DNA of 10,816 nucleotides, taken from assembly GCA_910586285.1 (NCBI GenBank), contig CAJUGR010000005.1, forward strand, positions 23,682-34,497, read 5' to 3'. Below the pieces are notes generated by a model. The model made no database searches. It worked only from the letters and a program-made list of their open reading frames with translations, and was not told the origin of the DNA. Position 1 is the stretch's first letter; every line of letters starts with the position of its first letter. Both the position numbers and the translations under genes were made by a program. This document shows, one piece after another, positions 1 through 7,057 of the stretch. The DNA comes from an uncultured Erysipelotrichaceae bacterium (lineage in GTDB: Bacteria > Bacillota_I > Bacilli_A > Erysipelotrichales > Erysipelotrichaceae).

Positions 1-886
1 CCAATTCCGTTTCCAGTTTGGTCGGATCAATCGCATAACGCATATCATGACCCTTACGATCCTGAACAAAACGAATCAAACTTTTCGGCTTATCCAACGC
101 AGCTAAAATCGTTTCTACTACTTGTAAATTCGTGCGCTCATTATGACCGCCGACATTATAAATTTCACCTTCGTGTCCGTTGCGGATGATCAAATCAATC
201 GCTACGCAGTGATCATAAACGTGCAGCCAATCGCGAACATTTTCACCGGTGCCGTAAACCGGAAGACTCTCATCTGCCAATGCTCGGGAAATCATCAAAG
301 GAATCAACTTCTCCGGGAAATGATACGGGCCGTAATTATTGGAACAACGAGAAATACTGACCGGCAGGCCATAGGTGCGATGATACGCCAACACAAACAA
401 ATCAGCACTCGCCTTTGCGCTGGAATACGGACTGGATGTATGCAAAGGTGTTGTTTCCGTAAAAAACAGATCCGGACGATTGAGCGGTAAATCGCCGTAT
501 ACCTCATCCGTTGATACTTGATGATAACGCTTGATTCCGTATTTCACACACGCGTCCAACAGCGTTGTCGTTCCCATTACATTCGTTTTTACAAAAATCT
601 CCGGATCCTCAATCGAGCGATCCACATGCGATTCCGCCGCAAAATTCACGACCACATCAAATTTTTCCTTTTCAAACAGATCAAAAATAAACGGACGATC
701 CGCTATATCTCCGCGATAGAAACGATAATTCGGGGCATCCTCCACCGGTTTACACGTTTCCAGATTGCCCGCATACGTCAGCTTATCCAAATTAACAATC
801 ATATCCTCGGGATATTTCCCCACCATATAATGAATAAAATTACCGCCGATAAATCCGGCTCCTCCGGTTACCAATATTTTCATCAT
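1..886 (-). CDS. rfbB: dTDP-glucose 4,6-dehydratase, 3' end outside window
   Basis: Second step of dTDP-L-rhamnose synthesis in the cytoplasm: converts dTDP-glucose to dTDP-4-keto-6-deoxyglucose with a bound NAD. About 295 residues are visible; the family usually has about 330-350, so roughly the last 40-55 lie beyond the left edge. Visible signatures of the extended short-chain dehydrogenase family are the N-terminal Rossmann loop TGGAGFIGG (residues 7-15), the catalytic TDE triad segment in STDEVYGD (about 125-132), and the YxxxK pair in SPYSSAKASAD (Tyr154, Lys158). Two adjacent ATG codons (886 and 883) can serve as start. The ribosome site GAAGGAGA lies inside the end of rfbC, 5 bases before the first ATG and 8 before the second; the second gives the more usual MKILVTGG N-terminus. 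The first ATG directly follows the rfbC stop codon, so translation is probably coupled. Identification is firm; only the exact start is open. Confidence 0.95.
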   Translation of the reverse strand, partial: MMKILVTGGAGFIGGNFIHYMVGKYPEDMIVNLDKLTYAGNLETCKPVEDAPNYRFYRGDIADRPFIFDLFEKEKFDVVVNFAAESHVDRSIEDPEIFVKTNVMGTTTLLDACVKYGIKRYHQVSTDEVYGDLPLNRPDLFFTETTPLHTSSPYSSAKASADLFVLAYHRTYGLPVSISRCSNNYGPYHFPEKLIPLMISRALADESLPVYGTGENVRDWLHVYDHCVAIDLIIRNGHEGEIYNVGGHNERTNLQVVETILAALDKPKSLIRFVQDRKGHDMRYAIDPTKLETEL

Positions 887-1459
887 CTATTCTCCTTCAT
901 AATTAAAATTCGCATCACACTCATCCAACAGCGGTCCGTTTTTATCCTTATCCGATAACACCGGTTCGATTCCGTTTAACAAGGAACCCCAATCCACATT
1001 AATCGTAGGATCATCATAGCGAATACCGCGATCATGTTCTTTTGAATAAAGGTTATCCACTTTATAGCGAAACTCCACATTATCACTCAACGTCAAAAAA
1101 CCATGCGCAAACCCGCGCGGAATGTAAAACTGTTTATGATTCTCGGCACTGAGTTCTACACTCACCCATTTTTTATATGTCGGGCTGCCTTTGCGGATAT
1201 CCACCGCTACATCAATCACCTTTCCCTTGGTACAACTAACCAGTTTAGCCTGAGCCATCGGCGCATTTTGCCAATGCAGGCCGCGTAAGGTTCCCTTCTG
1301 GGCAGAGAAGGACATATTATCCTGTACAAATTCCGCATCAATACCAAATTGGGTATAGCGTTCCTTGTTATAGGTTTCCGTAAAATAACCGCGATGATCA
1401 CCGAATACATCCGTTTCGATCACCAGCACACCGGGGATTTCGGTAGGCATGACTTTCAT
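887..1459 (-). CDS. rfbC: dTDP-4-dehydrorhamnose 3,5-epimerase
   Basis: Third step of dTDP-L-rhamnose synthesis: epimerises C3 and C5 of dTDP-4-keto-6-deoxyglucose. The 190 residues match the usual full length of the RmlC cupin family. Visible landmarks are FVQDNMSFS (44-52), GTLRGLHWQ with the catalytic base His62, Lys72, the core segment GKVIDVAVDIRKGSPTY (79-95), FYIPRGFAHGF with His119 (111-121) and the conserved tyrosine in FRYKV (Tyr132). The N-terminal FGDHRGYF motif (19-27) is also typical. Start: the ATG at 1459 overlaps the rfbA stop in an ATGA arrangement (4 bases), with an AAGGAGTG ribosome site inside rfbA, so the two are translationally coupled. The TAG stop abuts the rfbB start codon. 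No missing catalytic residues were seen. Confidence 0.96.
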   Translation of the reverse strand: MKVMPTEIPGVLVIETDVFGDHRGYFTETYNKERYTQFGIDAEFVQDNMSFSAQKGTLRGLHWQNAPMAQAKLVSCTKGKVIDVAVDIRKGSPTYKKWVSVELSAENHKQFYIPRGFAHGFLTLSDNVEFRYKVDNLYSKEHDRGIRYDDPTINVDWGSLLNGIEPVLSDKDKNGPLLDECDANFNYEGE

Positions 1460-2349
1460 AAGTTCACTCCTTTATCAATAAATTTACGCTCCATGATTTT
1501 TTTCAAATAAGCGCCATACTGATTCTTCTTATATATTTCATAAATATCCGCCAGTTCACCGGCATCAATCCATCCGTTATCATAAGCAATTTCTTCCAGA
1601 CAGGCGATCTTTCGATGCTGATGCTCTTCAATCGTCTTCACAAAATTCGTCGCATCCACCAATGATTCATGTGTTCCTGTATCAAGCCACGTGAAACCAT
1701 CGCCCAACAATGTGACATTCAACGCATCCTGTTCCAGATAAATACGGTTTAAATCAGTGATCTCCAATTCACCGCGCGAACTTGGTTTTAACGATTTCGC
1801 ATATTCCACCACATGACGATCATAAAAGTACAGACCGGTAACCGCATAATTGGATTTGGGTTGAAGCGGTTTTTCCTCCAGCGATACCGCCTTCCCGGTT
1901 TCATCAAATTCCACCACGCCGAAACGTTGGGGGTCCTCCACATAATAGCCGAAAACCGTTGCGCCGCTGGTTCGTGCCGCAGCCGCCCGTAAGCGTTTGG
2001 TTAGACCATGACCATGGAAAATATTATCACCCAAGATCATTGCCACCGCATCATCCCCGATAAATTCTTCACCTAAAAGAAATGCCTGGGCCAAACCATC
2101 CGGAGAGGGTTGTACCACATAACTCAATTCAATTCCGAACTGATGTCCGTCCCCCAATAATTCCTGAAACCGCGGCGTATCATCCGGGGTTGAAATGATG
2201 AGAATCTCACGGATTCCCGCATTCATTAAAATACTCATCGGATAATAAATCATCGGTTTATCGTATATCGGCAGTAATTGTTTTGAAGTTACTTTGGTCA
2301 ACGGATATAAACGTGTTCCGCTGCCACCGGCTAAGATTATTCCTTTCAT
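1456..2349 (-). CDS. rfbA: glucose-1-phosphate thymidylyltransferase
   Basis: First step of dTDP-L-rhamnose synthesis: joins glucose-1-phosphate and dTTP to give dTDP-glucose and pyrophosphate, usually feedback-inhibited by dTDP-rhamnose. The 297 residues are full length for RmlA. Visible motifs are the nucleotide-binding loop LAGGSGTRLYPLT (6-18), SKQLLPIYDKPMIYYP (22-37), the metal and sugar site GDNIFHG with Asp108 (107-113), VSLEEKP (155-161, Lys160), the GELEITDLN substrate segment (193-201) and the second metal ligand in WLDTGTHESL (Asp223). Start: the ATG at 2349 is preceded by a strong AAGGAGG site with 8-base spacing. The leader is short (about 19 bases) and follows a MerR-type promoter at 2375-2405. 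It is the first gene of rfbA-rfbC-rfbB, a usual order; rfbD would be expected further along, outside the window. Confidence 0.97.
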   Translation of the reverse strand: MKGIILAGGSGTRLYPLTKVTSKQLLPIYDKPMIYYPMSILMNAGIREILIISTPDDTPRFQELLGDGHQFGIELSYVVQPSPDGLAQAFLLGEEFIGDDAVAMILGDNIFHGHGLTKRLRAAAARTSGATVFGYYVEDPQRFGVVEFDETGKAVSLEEKPLQPKSNYAVTGLYFYDRHVVEYAKSLKPSSRGELEITDLNRIYLEQDALNVTLLGDGFTWLDTGTHESLVDATNFVKTIEEHQHRKIACLEEIAYDNGWIDAGELADIYEIYKKNQYGAYLKKIMERKFIDKGVNL

Positions 2350-2374
2350 CCCATCAGCCTCCTTATTTAACTCT

Positions 2375-2405
2375 ATTATAAACCCTTACGTTACGTAAGG
2401 GTCAA
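2375..2405 (-). promoter_or_regulatory. MerR-type overspaced promoter and operator of rfbACB
   Basis: Read on the minus strand, a -35 box TTGACC (2400-2405) and a perfect -10 box TATAAT (2375-2380) are separated by 19 bp rather than the usual 17. The spacer region holds a perfect inverted repeat, arms ACCCTTACGT and ACGTAAGGGT around one central base (2382-2402). Overlong spacers filled by a dyad are the known signature of promoters that MerR-family proteins activate by untwisting DNA. The gene directly upstream encodes a MerR-family protein, and its TGA stop codon lies inside the -35 box. Transcription should start near 2368. That this particular MerR protein binds here is inference. Confidence 0.85.
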
Positions 2406-3634
2406 GGCTTTTTTACTTTTTTTTCCTGCCGTCCTTTGGCAACGAACAGACCGGCATCTTTCGTAATGACAAGCTTACCGGCTTTATGAATACGTTCACA
2501 CACAAATTGTGCAAAATCCTCCAACCGACAGGACAAAATTTCACTTTGATTACCGTGACAACTCATAATATAGTCCAACAACGGCTGAGGGTCATCAATC
2601 ACCAGGGTATCGGGATATCGATACAACTTAACATCTTGAAAGTATTCTTCCAAGATGGATGTCCCGTTTTCCAAACCAAAGCGCTCACTGAGCTTTTGAT
2701 CACTGAGGCGAATAGCCGGATCATAGTCCTGTGCCAAAGCGCTGATTTCCTGCATATGCGCACTTCCGTATGTCGATGCATAAAAAACACCATCCGTTTT
2801 CAAAACTCTTTGGATTTCCCGCAATGCATCCGGCAAGGAATGCACATAAAACAACATGTGATTCGCCACCACGGCGTCAAAACTTTCCGGCTTGAACGGA
2901 ATATTCGCTGCATCTAAAACCAAATAGCTATAATCCTCACCTAAACGCTGACGGGCAAAATCCACCATTCCCTTGGAGCGATCAGACAGATAAATATCGC
3001 GATGACGCAAATCCAGTGAGCATTTCTGCCACAAAGCACCATCCCCGCAGCCGATTTCCAATAAACGATTTATATTGCGAAAATCAATATGCCCTAGCAG
3101 CCACGTGAACCACCCTTGCGGATTCTGCGAAAACATCTCATGTAAGTGTATACGAATCGACAGATGATTAGCACTGCGATAATGTTCCCGCAGTTTTTCT
3201 TCCTGTGCTCGCAAATCACTGAGCTTTTGTACCGATTGCCAATCCAGAGTATTTTCTTTTACCATGGCCTTTGCGGTTATTAACGATTCTTTTAAGCTCT
3301 GCAGCTGATTGATTTTTTGTTCCAACGAGGCAATCTGCATATCCAATGAGGACTCCATCGTTAAGGTATCCCTAGTATGGATCATCAGCGCTATTTCATT
3401 TAAAGAAAATCCAAGATATTTGAAAATCGTGATTTTCTGCAAGATTAAAAAATCATCATCGGTATAGGTGCGATAACCGTTTGACGCTGTTTGAGAGGGA
3501 TGCAGTAATCCGATTTGATCGTAGTAACGCACGGTACGAACACTTACCCCTGCTTTTTTCGCCAATTGGCCGCTGGTATAGCTCGCTGTCGCATGACTTG
3601 AGCTGCGATTCTTTTCTTCTTTTGTTTTTTTCAT
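2402..3634 (-). CDS. MerR-family regulator fused to SAM-dependent methyltransferase
   Basis: A 410-residue fusion. Residues about 19-85 form a MerR winged helix-turn-helix (SGQLAKKAGVSVRTVRYYD, then NGYRTYTDDD and LGFSLNEI). Residues about 93-127 look like the antiparallel dimerisation coiled coil of MerR proteins. After a linker, residues about 165-300 form a class I methyltransferase: SAM-binding motif I LLEIGCGDGALW (191-202), an acidic end of strand 2 (LSDRS, 216-220), LDAANIPF (240-247) and the motif IV-V region DAVVANHMLFYVHSLPDA (253-270) followed by REIQRVLKTDGVFYAST. The last 110 residues are less distinctive. The domain may act as a SAM or ligand sensor rather than an enzyme; its substrate is unknown. 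The ATG shares one base with the TAA stop of the upstream LCP gene and has only a weak GGA site, so expression probably depends on that gene. The likely target is the promoter at its own 3' end driving rfbACB. Confidence 0.9.
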   Translation of the reverse strand: MKKTKEEKNRSSSHATASYTSGQLAKKAGVSVRTVRYYDQIGLLHPSQTASNGYRTYTDDDFLILQKITIFKYLGFSLNEIALMIHTRDTLTMESSLDMQIASLEQKINQLQSLKESLITAKAMVKENTLDWQSVQKLSDLRAQEEKLREHYRSANHLSIRIHLHEMFSQNPQGWFTWLLGHIDFRNINRLLEIGCGDGALWQKCSLDLRHRDIYLSDRSKGMVDFARQRLGEDYSYLVLDAANIPFKPESFDAVVANHMLFYVHSLPDALREIQRVLKTDGVFYASTYGSAHMQEISALAQDYDPAIRLSDQKLSERFGLENGTSILEEYFQDVKLYRYPDTLVIDDPQPLLDYIMSCHGNQSEILSCRLEDFAQFVCERIHKAGKLVITKDAGLFVAKGRQEKKVKKP

Positions 3635-5115
3635 TATTCCAATATGGCACCATCCATCACCTTTTGGATTTCCAACAGTGCCGCATTGACGCTATCCATA
3701 TCCGGATACATCATATAAGAATACGATTGATTGGCCGGTGACCATATACCGTTTGCCCCGCTGCCGTCCACGGATTGGCTGGTGATGTGCCAGCTGCCGC
3801 CTTCATTCAGCTGCATTTTAATTAATGACATCATCTCATCGGAATCCATATTGGATTGGAACGTATCTCCTACCGTACTCATGATGGAAGAATAACCGGT
3901 GATAATCGCCGGAGAGGTCGCCTTATCAATAATCGCTGACAATACAATCATCTGATTACGTCCGCGCTGCCGATCCCCGTCCGCATAAGCATGTCGTTCA
4001 CGAGAGAATTTTAACGCCGTGCTGCCGTCCATGTGTACATTCCCTGCCGGAATCAGCGTGCCATCCACACCGGAATTAAAACCGATTTCATTATAGACAT
4101 CAATGCCGCCGATCGCATCGACTATATCCTCCAGTGAAGAAAAGTTGACACGGGCATAATAATTCATTGTTAATCCGGTAAATTGTTCCATTGTACTTAA
4201 GGTACAATCAATACCAAAAATACCTGTATGAGTCAGCTTATCCTGTTCATTAGCCTGACATGTCTGTGCTACGTAGTAATCACGGGGGATGCTCGTTAAC
4301 AGAATTTGTCTTGTTTGCGGATTGATCGTGGCAATCATATTCACATCGGAACGTGATTTGGTCGCAATCGGCCCATACGTATCAATTCCGGAAATATATA
4401 CGTTAAACGGTTCTTCCGTCACATTAACCTTCGAGCCCAGGTTGGTAACTTTCTTTTTAATTTTAAAGGTGTAAATAACCCGTGTATCTTCATTGAAGGA
4501 CGGATGATTCTCATCCAACAGTGAGCGATAAGCCTCATTTAAAATCATCGCATCTACTGTCTTATCATAAAGCGCATCTGCACAAGCGTCCAGATTGTCA
4601 TAGGCTTCGGTATGAATGGATTGATCGACCTCTTCATTGATATCCAAAATGGTTTTCTGCGTATTTTCGCGATCCATCGTTTGGGTGATCGCAAACGTTC
4701 CGTCTTTGACATCCTCAATTTTTTCTGCCGGACTGTCTTTCTCTACTACAACGGAAATAAATTCATATTCATCATCGGAATTGACTTTGCCTAAAGCAGC
4801 ACGCGCCTGATATGCATATACATTCCCAACACCCAAGACCAGACAGAGAATCACAAGCAAGCCTTTACCTAAATTGCGATTCAACTTACTGATGTTTTTT
4901 CCGTATTGAAGCCACCACAAGGCGAAATCAAACAAAATCAATAACGCTACGATCGGCAGAAAATATTTCAGTGGCAGTACATTTAAGTCCCATATTTGAT
5001 AGACAAAATACAGACTGAGTACAACCATAATCGCAACCATCCAAAATTGCGGCTGTTTCATGTACTGTTGCCAACGCTTCGTGTTTTTACGATTCCCCTT
5101 TTTTTTCTTTTTCAT
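3634..5115 (-). CDS. LytR-CpsA-Psr (LCP) family wall-polymer ligase, downstream paralogue
   Basis: Probably transfers a lipid-linked glycopolymer to peptidoglycan at the outer face of the membrane. The chosen ATG (5115) has AAGGAG 7 bases upstream and gives 493 residues; an in-frame GTG at 5166 falls next to a -10 box and lacks a ribosome site. Order: basic cytoplasmic start (KKKKKGNRK), three membrane segments (about 24-40, 51-69, 85-101), an extracytoplasmic accessory domain (about 117-219), then the LCP domain (from about 237). LCP motifs are KSRSDVNMIATINP (253-266), LLTSIPRDYYV with Arg278, DAIGGIDVYNE (333-343) and the arginine-rich DRQRGRNQM (381-389), matching the aspartate and arginines that bind the lipid pyrophosphate in this family. 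Two extracytoplasmic cysteines (286 and 304) are also present in the paralogue. The layout is that of CpsA. The stop overlaps the next gene by one base. Confidence 0.93.
   Translation of the reverse strand: MKKKKKGNRKNTKRWQQYMKQPQFWMVAIMVVLSLYFVYQIWDLNVLPLKYFLPIVALLILFDFALWWLQYGKNISKLNRNLGKGLLVILCLVLGVGNVYAYQARAALGKVNSDDEYEFISVVVEKDSPAEKIEDVKDGTFAITQTMDRENTQKTILDINEEVDQSIHTEAYDNLDACADALYDKTVDAMILNEAYRSLLDENHPSFNEDTRVIYTFKIKKKVTNLGSKVNVTEEPFNVYISGIDTYGPIATKSRSDVNMIATINPQTRQILLTSIPRDYYVAQTCQANEQDKLTHTGIFGIDCTLSTMEQFTGLTMNYYARVNFSSLEDIVDAIGGIDVYNEIGFNSGVDGTLIPAGNVHMDGSTALKFSRERHAYADGDRQRGRNQMIVLSAIIDKATSPAIITGYSSIMSTVGDTFQSNMDSDEMMSLIKMQLNEGGSWHITSQSVDGSGANGIWSPANQSYSYMMYPDMDSVNAALLEIQKVMDGAILE
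3947..3975. repeat. Perfect 29-bp direct repeat within the LCP paralogues (copy 1)
   Basis: This stretch, encoding the arginine-rich DRQRGRNQM region, is identical over 29 bases to 5580-5608 in the other LCP gene. A second identical 29-base run is 4091-4119 versus 5724-5752 (IGGIDVYN region). Both sit in a longer stretch of high similarity from tandem duplication of the gene. Confidence 0.85.
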
Positions 5116-5170
5116 CGTAACACTCCTTATCCATCCTATATATTTGTTTACTAAAAAAAGAAACACAGGT

Positions 5171-5199
5171 ATTATACCTCATTTTGTGTCACCCTGCCA
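5171..5199 (-). promoter_or_regulatory. Candidate promoter of downstream LCP gene
   Basis: On the minus strand a perfect -10 box TATAAT (5171-5176) lies 55 bases before the ATG at 5115. It is centred in a 13-bp perfect inverted repeat, AGGTAT-A-ATACCT (5167-5179). The -35 box at 17-bp spacing is poor (TGGCAG, 5194-5199), so this promoter may need an activator, or the repeat may be an operator. Position just after the terminator of the preceding gene supports a promoter here. Confidence 0.5.
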
Positions 5200-5200
5200 T

Positions 5201-5237
5201 AAAACAAAAAGGAAAGCCGTTATTTCACATGCTTTCC
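5201..5237 (-). terminator. Rho-independent terminator between the two LCP genes
   Basis: Seventeen bases after the stop of the upstream LCP gene, on the minus strand, GGAAAGC (5231-5237) pairs with GCTTTCC (5211-5217) across a 13-base loop and is followed at once by TTTTTGTTTT (5201-5210). A 7-bp stem plus T-run is the classic intrinsic terminator layout. It separates transcription of the two LCP paralogues. Confidence 0.85.
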
Positions 5238-5254
5238 CATATTGTGTTGGTCAA

Positions 5255-6952
5255 TTATTTATCGCTATTCTGCTGATTATCATTCACCTTCATCACTGCT
5301 TGAATCTTTTGAATAGCGGCGCTTACCGTGGCATCATCAGGAATCATAACATAAGAATACGTACCGTTTGCCGGACACCATTCCGTACTGCCGGCACCAT
5401 TTACCGATTGTTGGGTAATGGTCCAATCTCCCCCTTCATCGATTTGACGGCGAATAATCGAAGTCATTTCAGCTTTTGTCATATTTGTTTGGAAATTTTC
5501 ACTCATCGCATCCATAATACCGGAATAGCCGGTAATGATTGCCGGTGACATCGCCTGATCCAAAATCGCCTCAAGAACGATCATCTGATTACGTCCGCGC
5601 TGCCGATCGCCATCCGCATAAGCATGACGTTCCCGGGCAAATTTCAATGCCGTACTGCCGTACATATGAAGATATCCGGCCGGTATCAGTTCACCATCCA
5701 CACCGGAGTAAAAGCCAATCTCGTTATAGACATCAATGCCGCCGATCGCATCAACGATATTTTCCAACGAAGAAAAGTTCACACGTCCGTAGTAGTTAAT
5801 CGAGATTCCCAGAAAATTCTCTATGCTTTCCACGGTACAATCCACTCCGAAAATACCGGTATGCGTCAATTTATCGTATTGATTACCTTGACAGGTCTGT
5901 GCCACATAGTAATCACGCGGAATGCTCGTTAATAAGATTTCATGTGTTTGCGGATTGATCGTAGCGATCATGTTCACATCGGAACGCGATTTGGTCGCAA
6001 TCGGACCGTACGTATCAATACCGCTGATATATATATTATAAGGATCACGGTTCACATCCACTTGAGAACCGATCTTTTTCACTTCTTTTTCTATTTTAAA
6101 GGTGTAGATAACCTTGGTTTCCGTATCGAATTTCGGATGGTCTTCATCCAACAGACTGCGATAAGCTTCGTTCAAGATCATGGCGTCTGTTTCTTCGTCA
6201 AGTAGTGCGGTTGCCTCTTCGTTGATACTGACATAGGATTTTGTTTTCACCGAATGCTTCAGCTGTTTTTCAATATCCTCCAAGGTCAGTTTCGTATGCT
6301 CTTCATCGATTTTTTCCGGAATCGCAAAGGTTCCCTCCGCCACATCTTTCAATTCTTCAGCCGGATTATCCTTTGTTACCACAACCGATATGACTTCGTA
6401 TTCTTTGTCACCGGCTTCAATCGTAATGTGATCAATCGCTTGATTGGCTTGTTGGAAATACCAACAGCCTACACACAGTATCACAGTAATCACCGTAATC
6501 AGCACATTGGTGAGAATCCGATTGATTTTAGCGATCCGCTTGCTGAACAGAACCCAGATCAAGCCTGCCAATAACGCCAAAAACGCCAAGATAATCATGA
6601 CGATATATTTCATCGGTAAGACCTGAAAGCTGATCAGGTCGATGGAAAACGCAATCATGGAAGCAGCCAGTGCCACAATGAAATACGTGTTAATGTTAGT
6701 AAAGATATCCTTGATCATTTCCTTTAAGGGGCGTTTTGATTGGTTCATTTCGGCATTCGCTTCCTGTTCTTTTTCTTTTGTTCTTTTTTCTTCGATCGTC
6801 AGTTTGGAAGAGGTTGGTTGCTGCGGGGATTCCTTCTTTGTTTGTATCATCGCTTCGGATTGTTCATCAGGAATTCCTACCATATTATTTTCTGTTTCTG
6901 TCATATTTTCTTTTGCCGTTTCCGTTTTCTTTATGTTGTTTGAGTTTTCCAT
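5255..6952 (-). CDS. LytR-CpsA-Psr (LCP) family wall-polymer ligase, upstream paralogue
   Basis: Paralogue of the LCP gene at 3634-5115, with the same expected role. The chosen ATG (6952) has AGAGGA 7 bases upstream and gives 565 residues; the in-frame TTG at 6982 has no ribosome site. Order: a highly charged, Glu/Lys/Thr/Asn-rich cytoplasmic tail of about 85 residues not found in the paralogue, three membrane segments (about 90-108, 116-137, 148-166), an accessory domain (about 185-288, VISVVVTKDNPAEEL to VIYTFKIEKE), then the LCP domain from about 306. Motifs: KSRSDVNMIATINP (321-334), LLTSIPRDYYV with Arg346, DAIGGIDVYNE, and DRQRGRNQM (449-457). A cysteine pair (354 and 372) matches that of the paralogue. 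The charged tail could take regulatory input such as phosphorylation, as known for some LCP proteins, but that is speculation. It has its own promoter upstream and a terminator downstream. Confidence 0.93.
   Translation of the reverse strand: MENSNNIKKTETAKENMTETENNMVGIPDEQSEAMIQTKKESPQQPTSSKLTIEEKRTKEKEQEANAEMNQSKRPLKEMIKDIFTNINTYFIVALAASMIAFSIDLISFQVLPMKYIVMIILAFLALLAGLIWVLFSKRIAKINRILTNVLITVITVILCVGCWYFQQANQAIDHITIEAGDKEYEVISVVVTKDNPAEELKDVAEGTFAIPEKIDEEHTKLTLEDIEKQLKHSVKTKSYVSINEEATALLDEETDAMILNEAYRSLLDEDHPKFDTETKVIYTFKIEKEVKKIGSQVDVNRDPYNIYISGIDTYGPIATKSRSDVNMIATINPQTHEILLTSIPRDYYVAQTCQGNQYDKLTHTGIFGVDCTVESIENFLGISINYYGRVNFSSLENIVDAIGGIDVYNEIGFYSGVDGELIPAGYLHMYGSTALKFARERHAYADGDRQRGRNQMIVLEAILDQAMSPAIITGYSGIMDAMSENFQTNMTKAEMTSIIRRQIDEGGDWTITQQSVNGAGSTEWCPANGTYSYVMIPDDATVSAAIQKIQAVMKVNDNQQNSDK
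5580..5608. repeat. Perfect 29-bp direct repeat within the LCP paralogues (copy 2)
   Basis: Mate of 3947-3975, in the same orientation, about 1.63 kb away. The second pair (4091-4119 and 5724-5752) has the same 1633-base offset, so the two genes stay collinear between these points without indels. Confidence 0.85.
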
Positions 6953-7028
6953 TTTTATATCCTCTGTATCTTTATTTTCCAACTTTTATCAATATTCTTT
7001 TTTCATCGTTTTAAAACAAACTGAAATT

Positions 7029-7057
7029 ATTATACTATATTATGATTCTTTTTCCAA
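7029..7057 (-). promoter_or_regulatory. Promoter of upstream LCP gene
   Basis: On the minus strand TTGGAA (7052-7057) and TATAAT (7029-7034) are spaced by exactly 17 bp. The -35 box lies inside the last codons of the glycosyltransferase gene (Leu-Glu). The start point would be near 7022, giving a leader of about 70 bases before the ATG at 6952. No convincing operator was seen. Confidence 0.7.

Noticed and set aside
143..958. Plus-strand reading frames opposite rfbB and rfbC
   Set aside because: They mirror well-supported minus-strand genes, have no ribosome site and show low-complexity, His/Arg/Ile-rich composition typical of antisense frames.
2382..2402. The perfect dyad as an intrinsic terminator of the regulator gene
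   Set aside because: It has almost no loop when fully paired, is followed by only three T, and fits precisely between -35 and -10 boxes, so an operator explains it better.
5116..5166. Longer LCP protein starting at GTG 5166
   Set aside because: No ribosome site precedes it and it lies at the expected transcription start next to the TATAAT box; the ATG at 5115 has AAGGAG at ideal spacing.
6953..6982. Longer LCP protein starting at TTG 6982
   Set aside because: No ribosome site, while the ATG at 6952 has AGAGGA 7 bases upstream.
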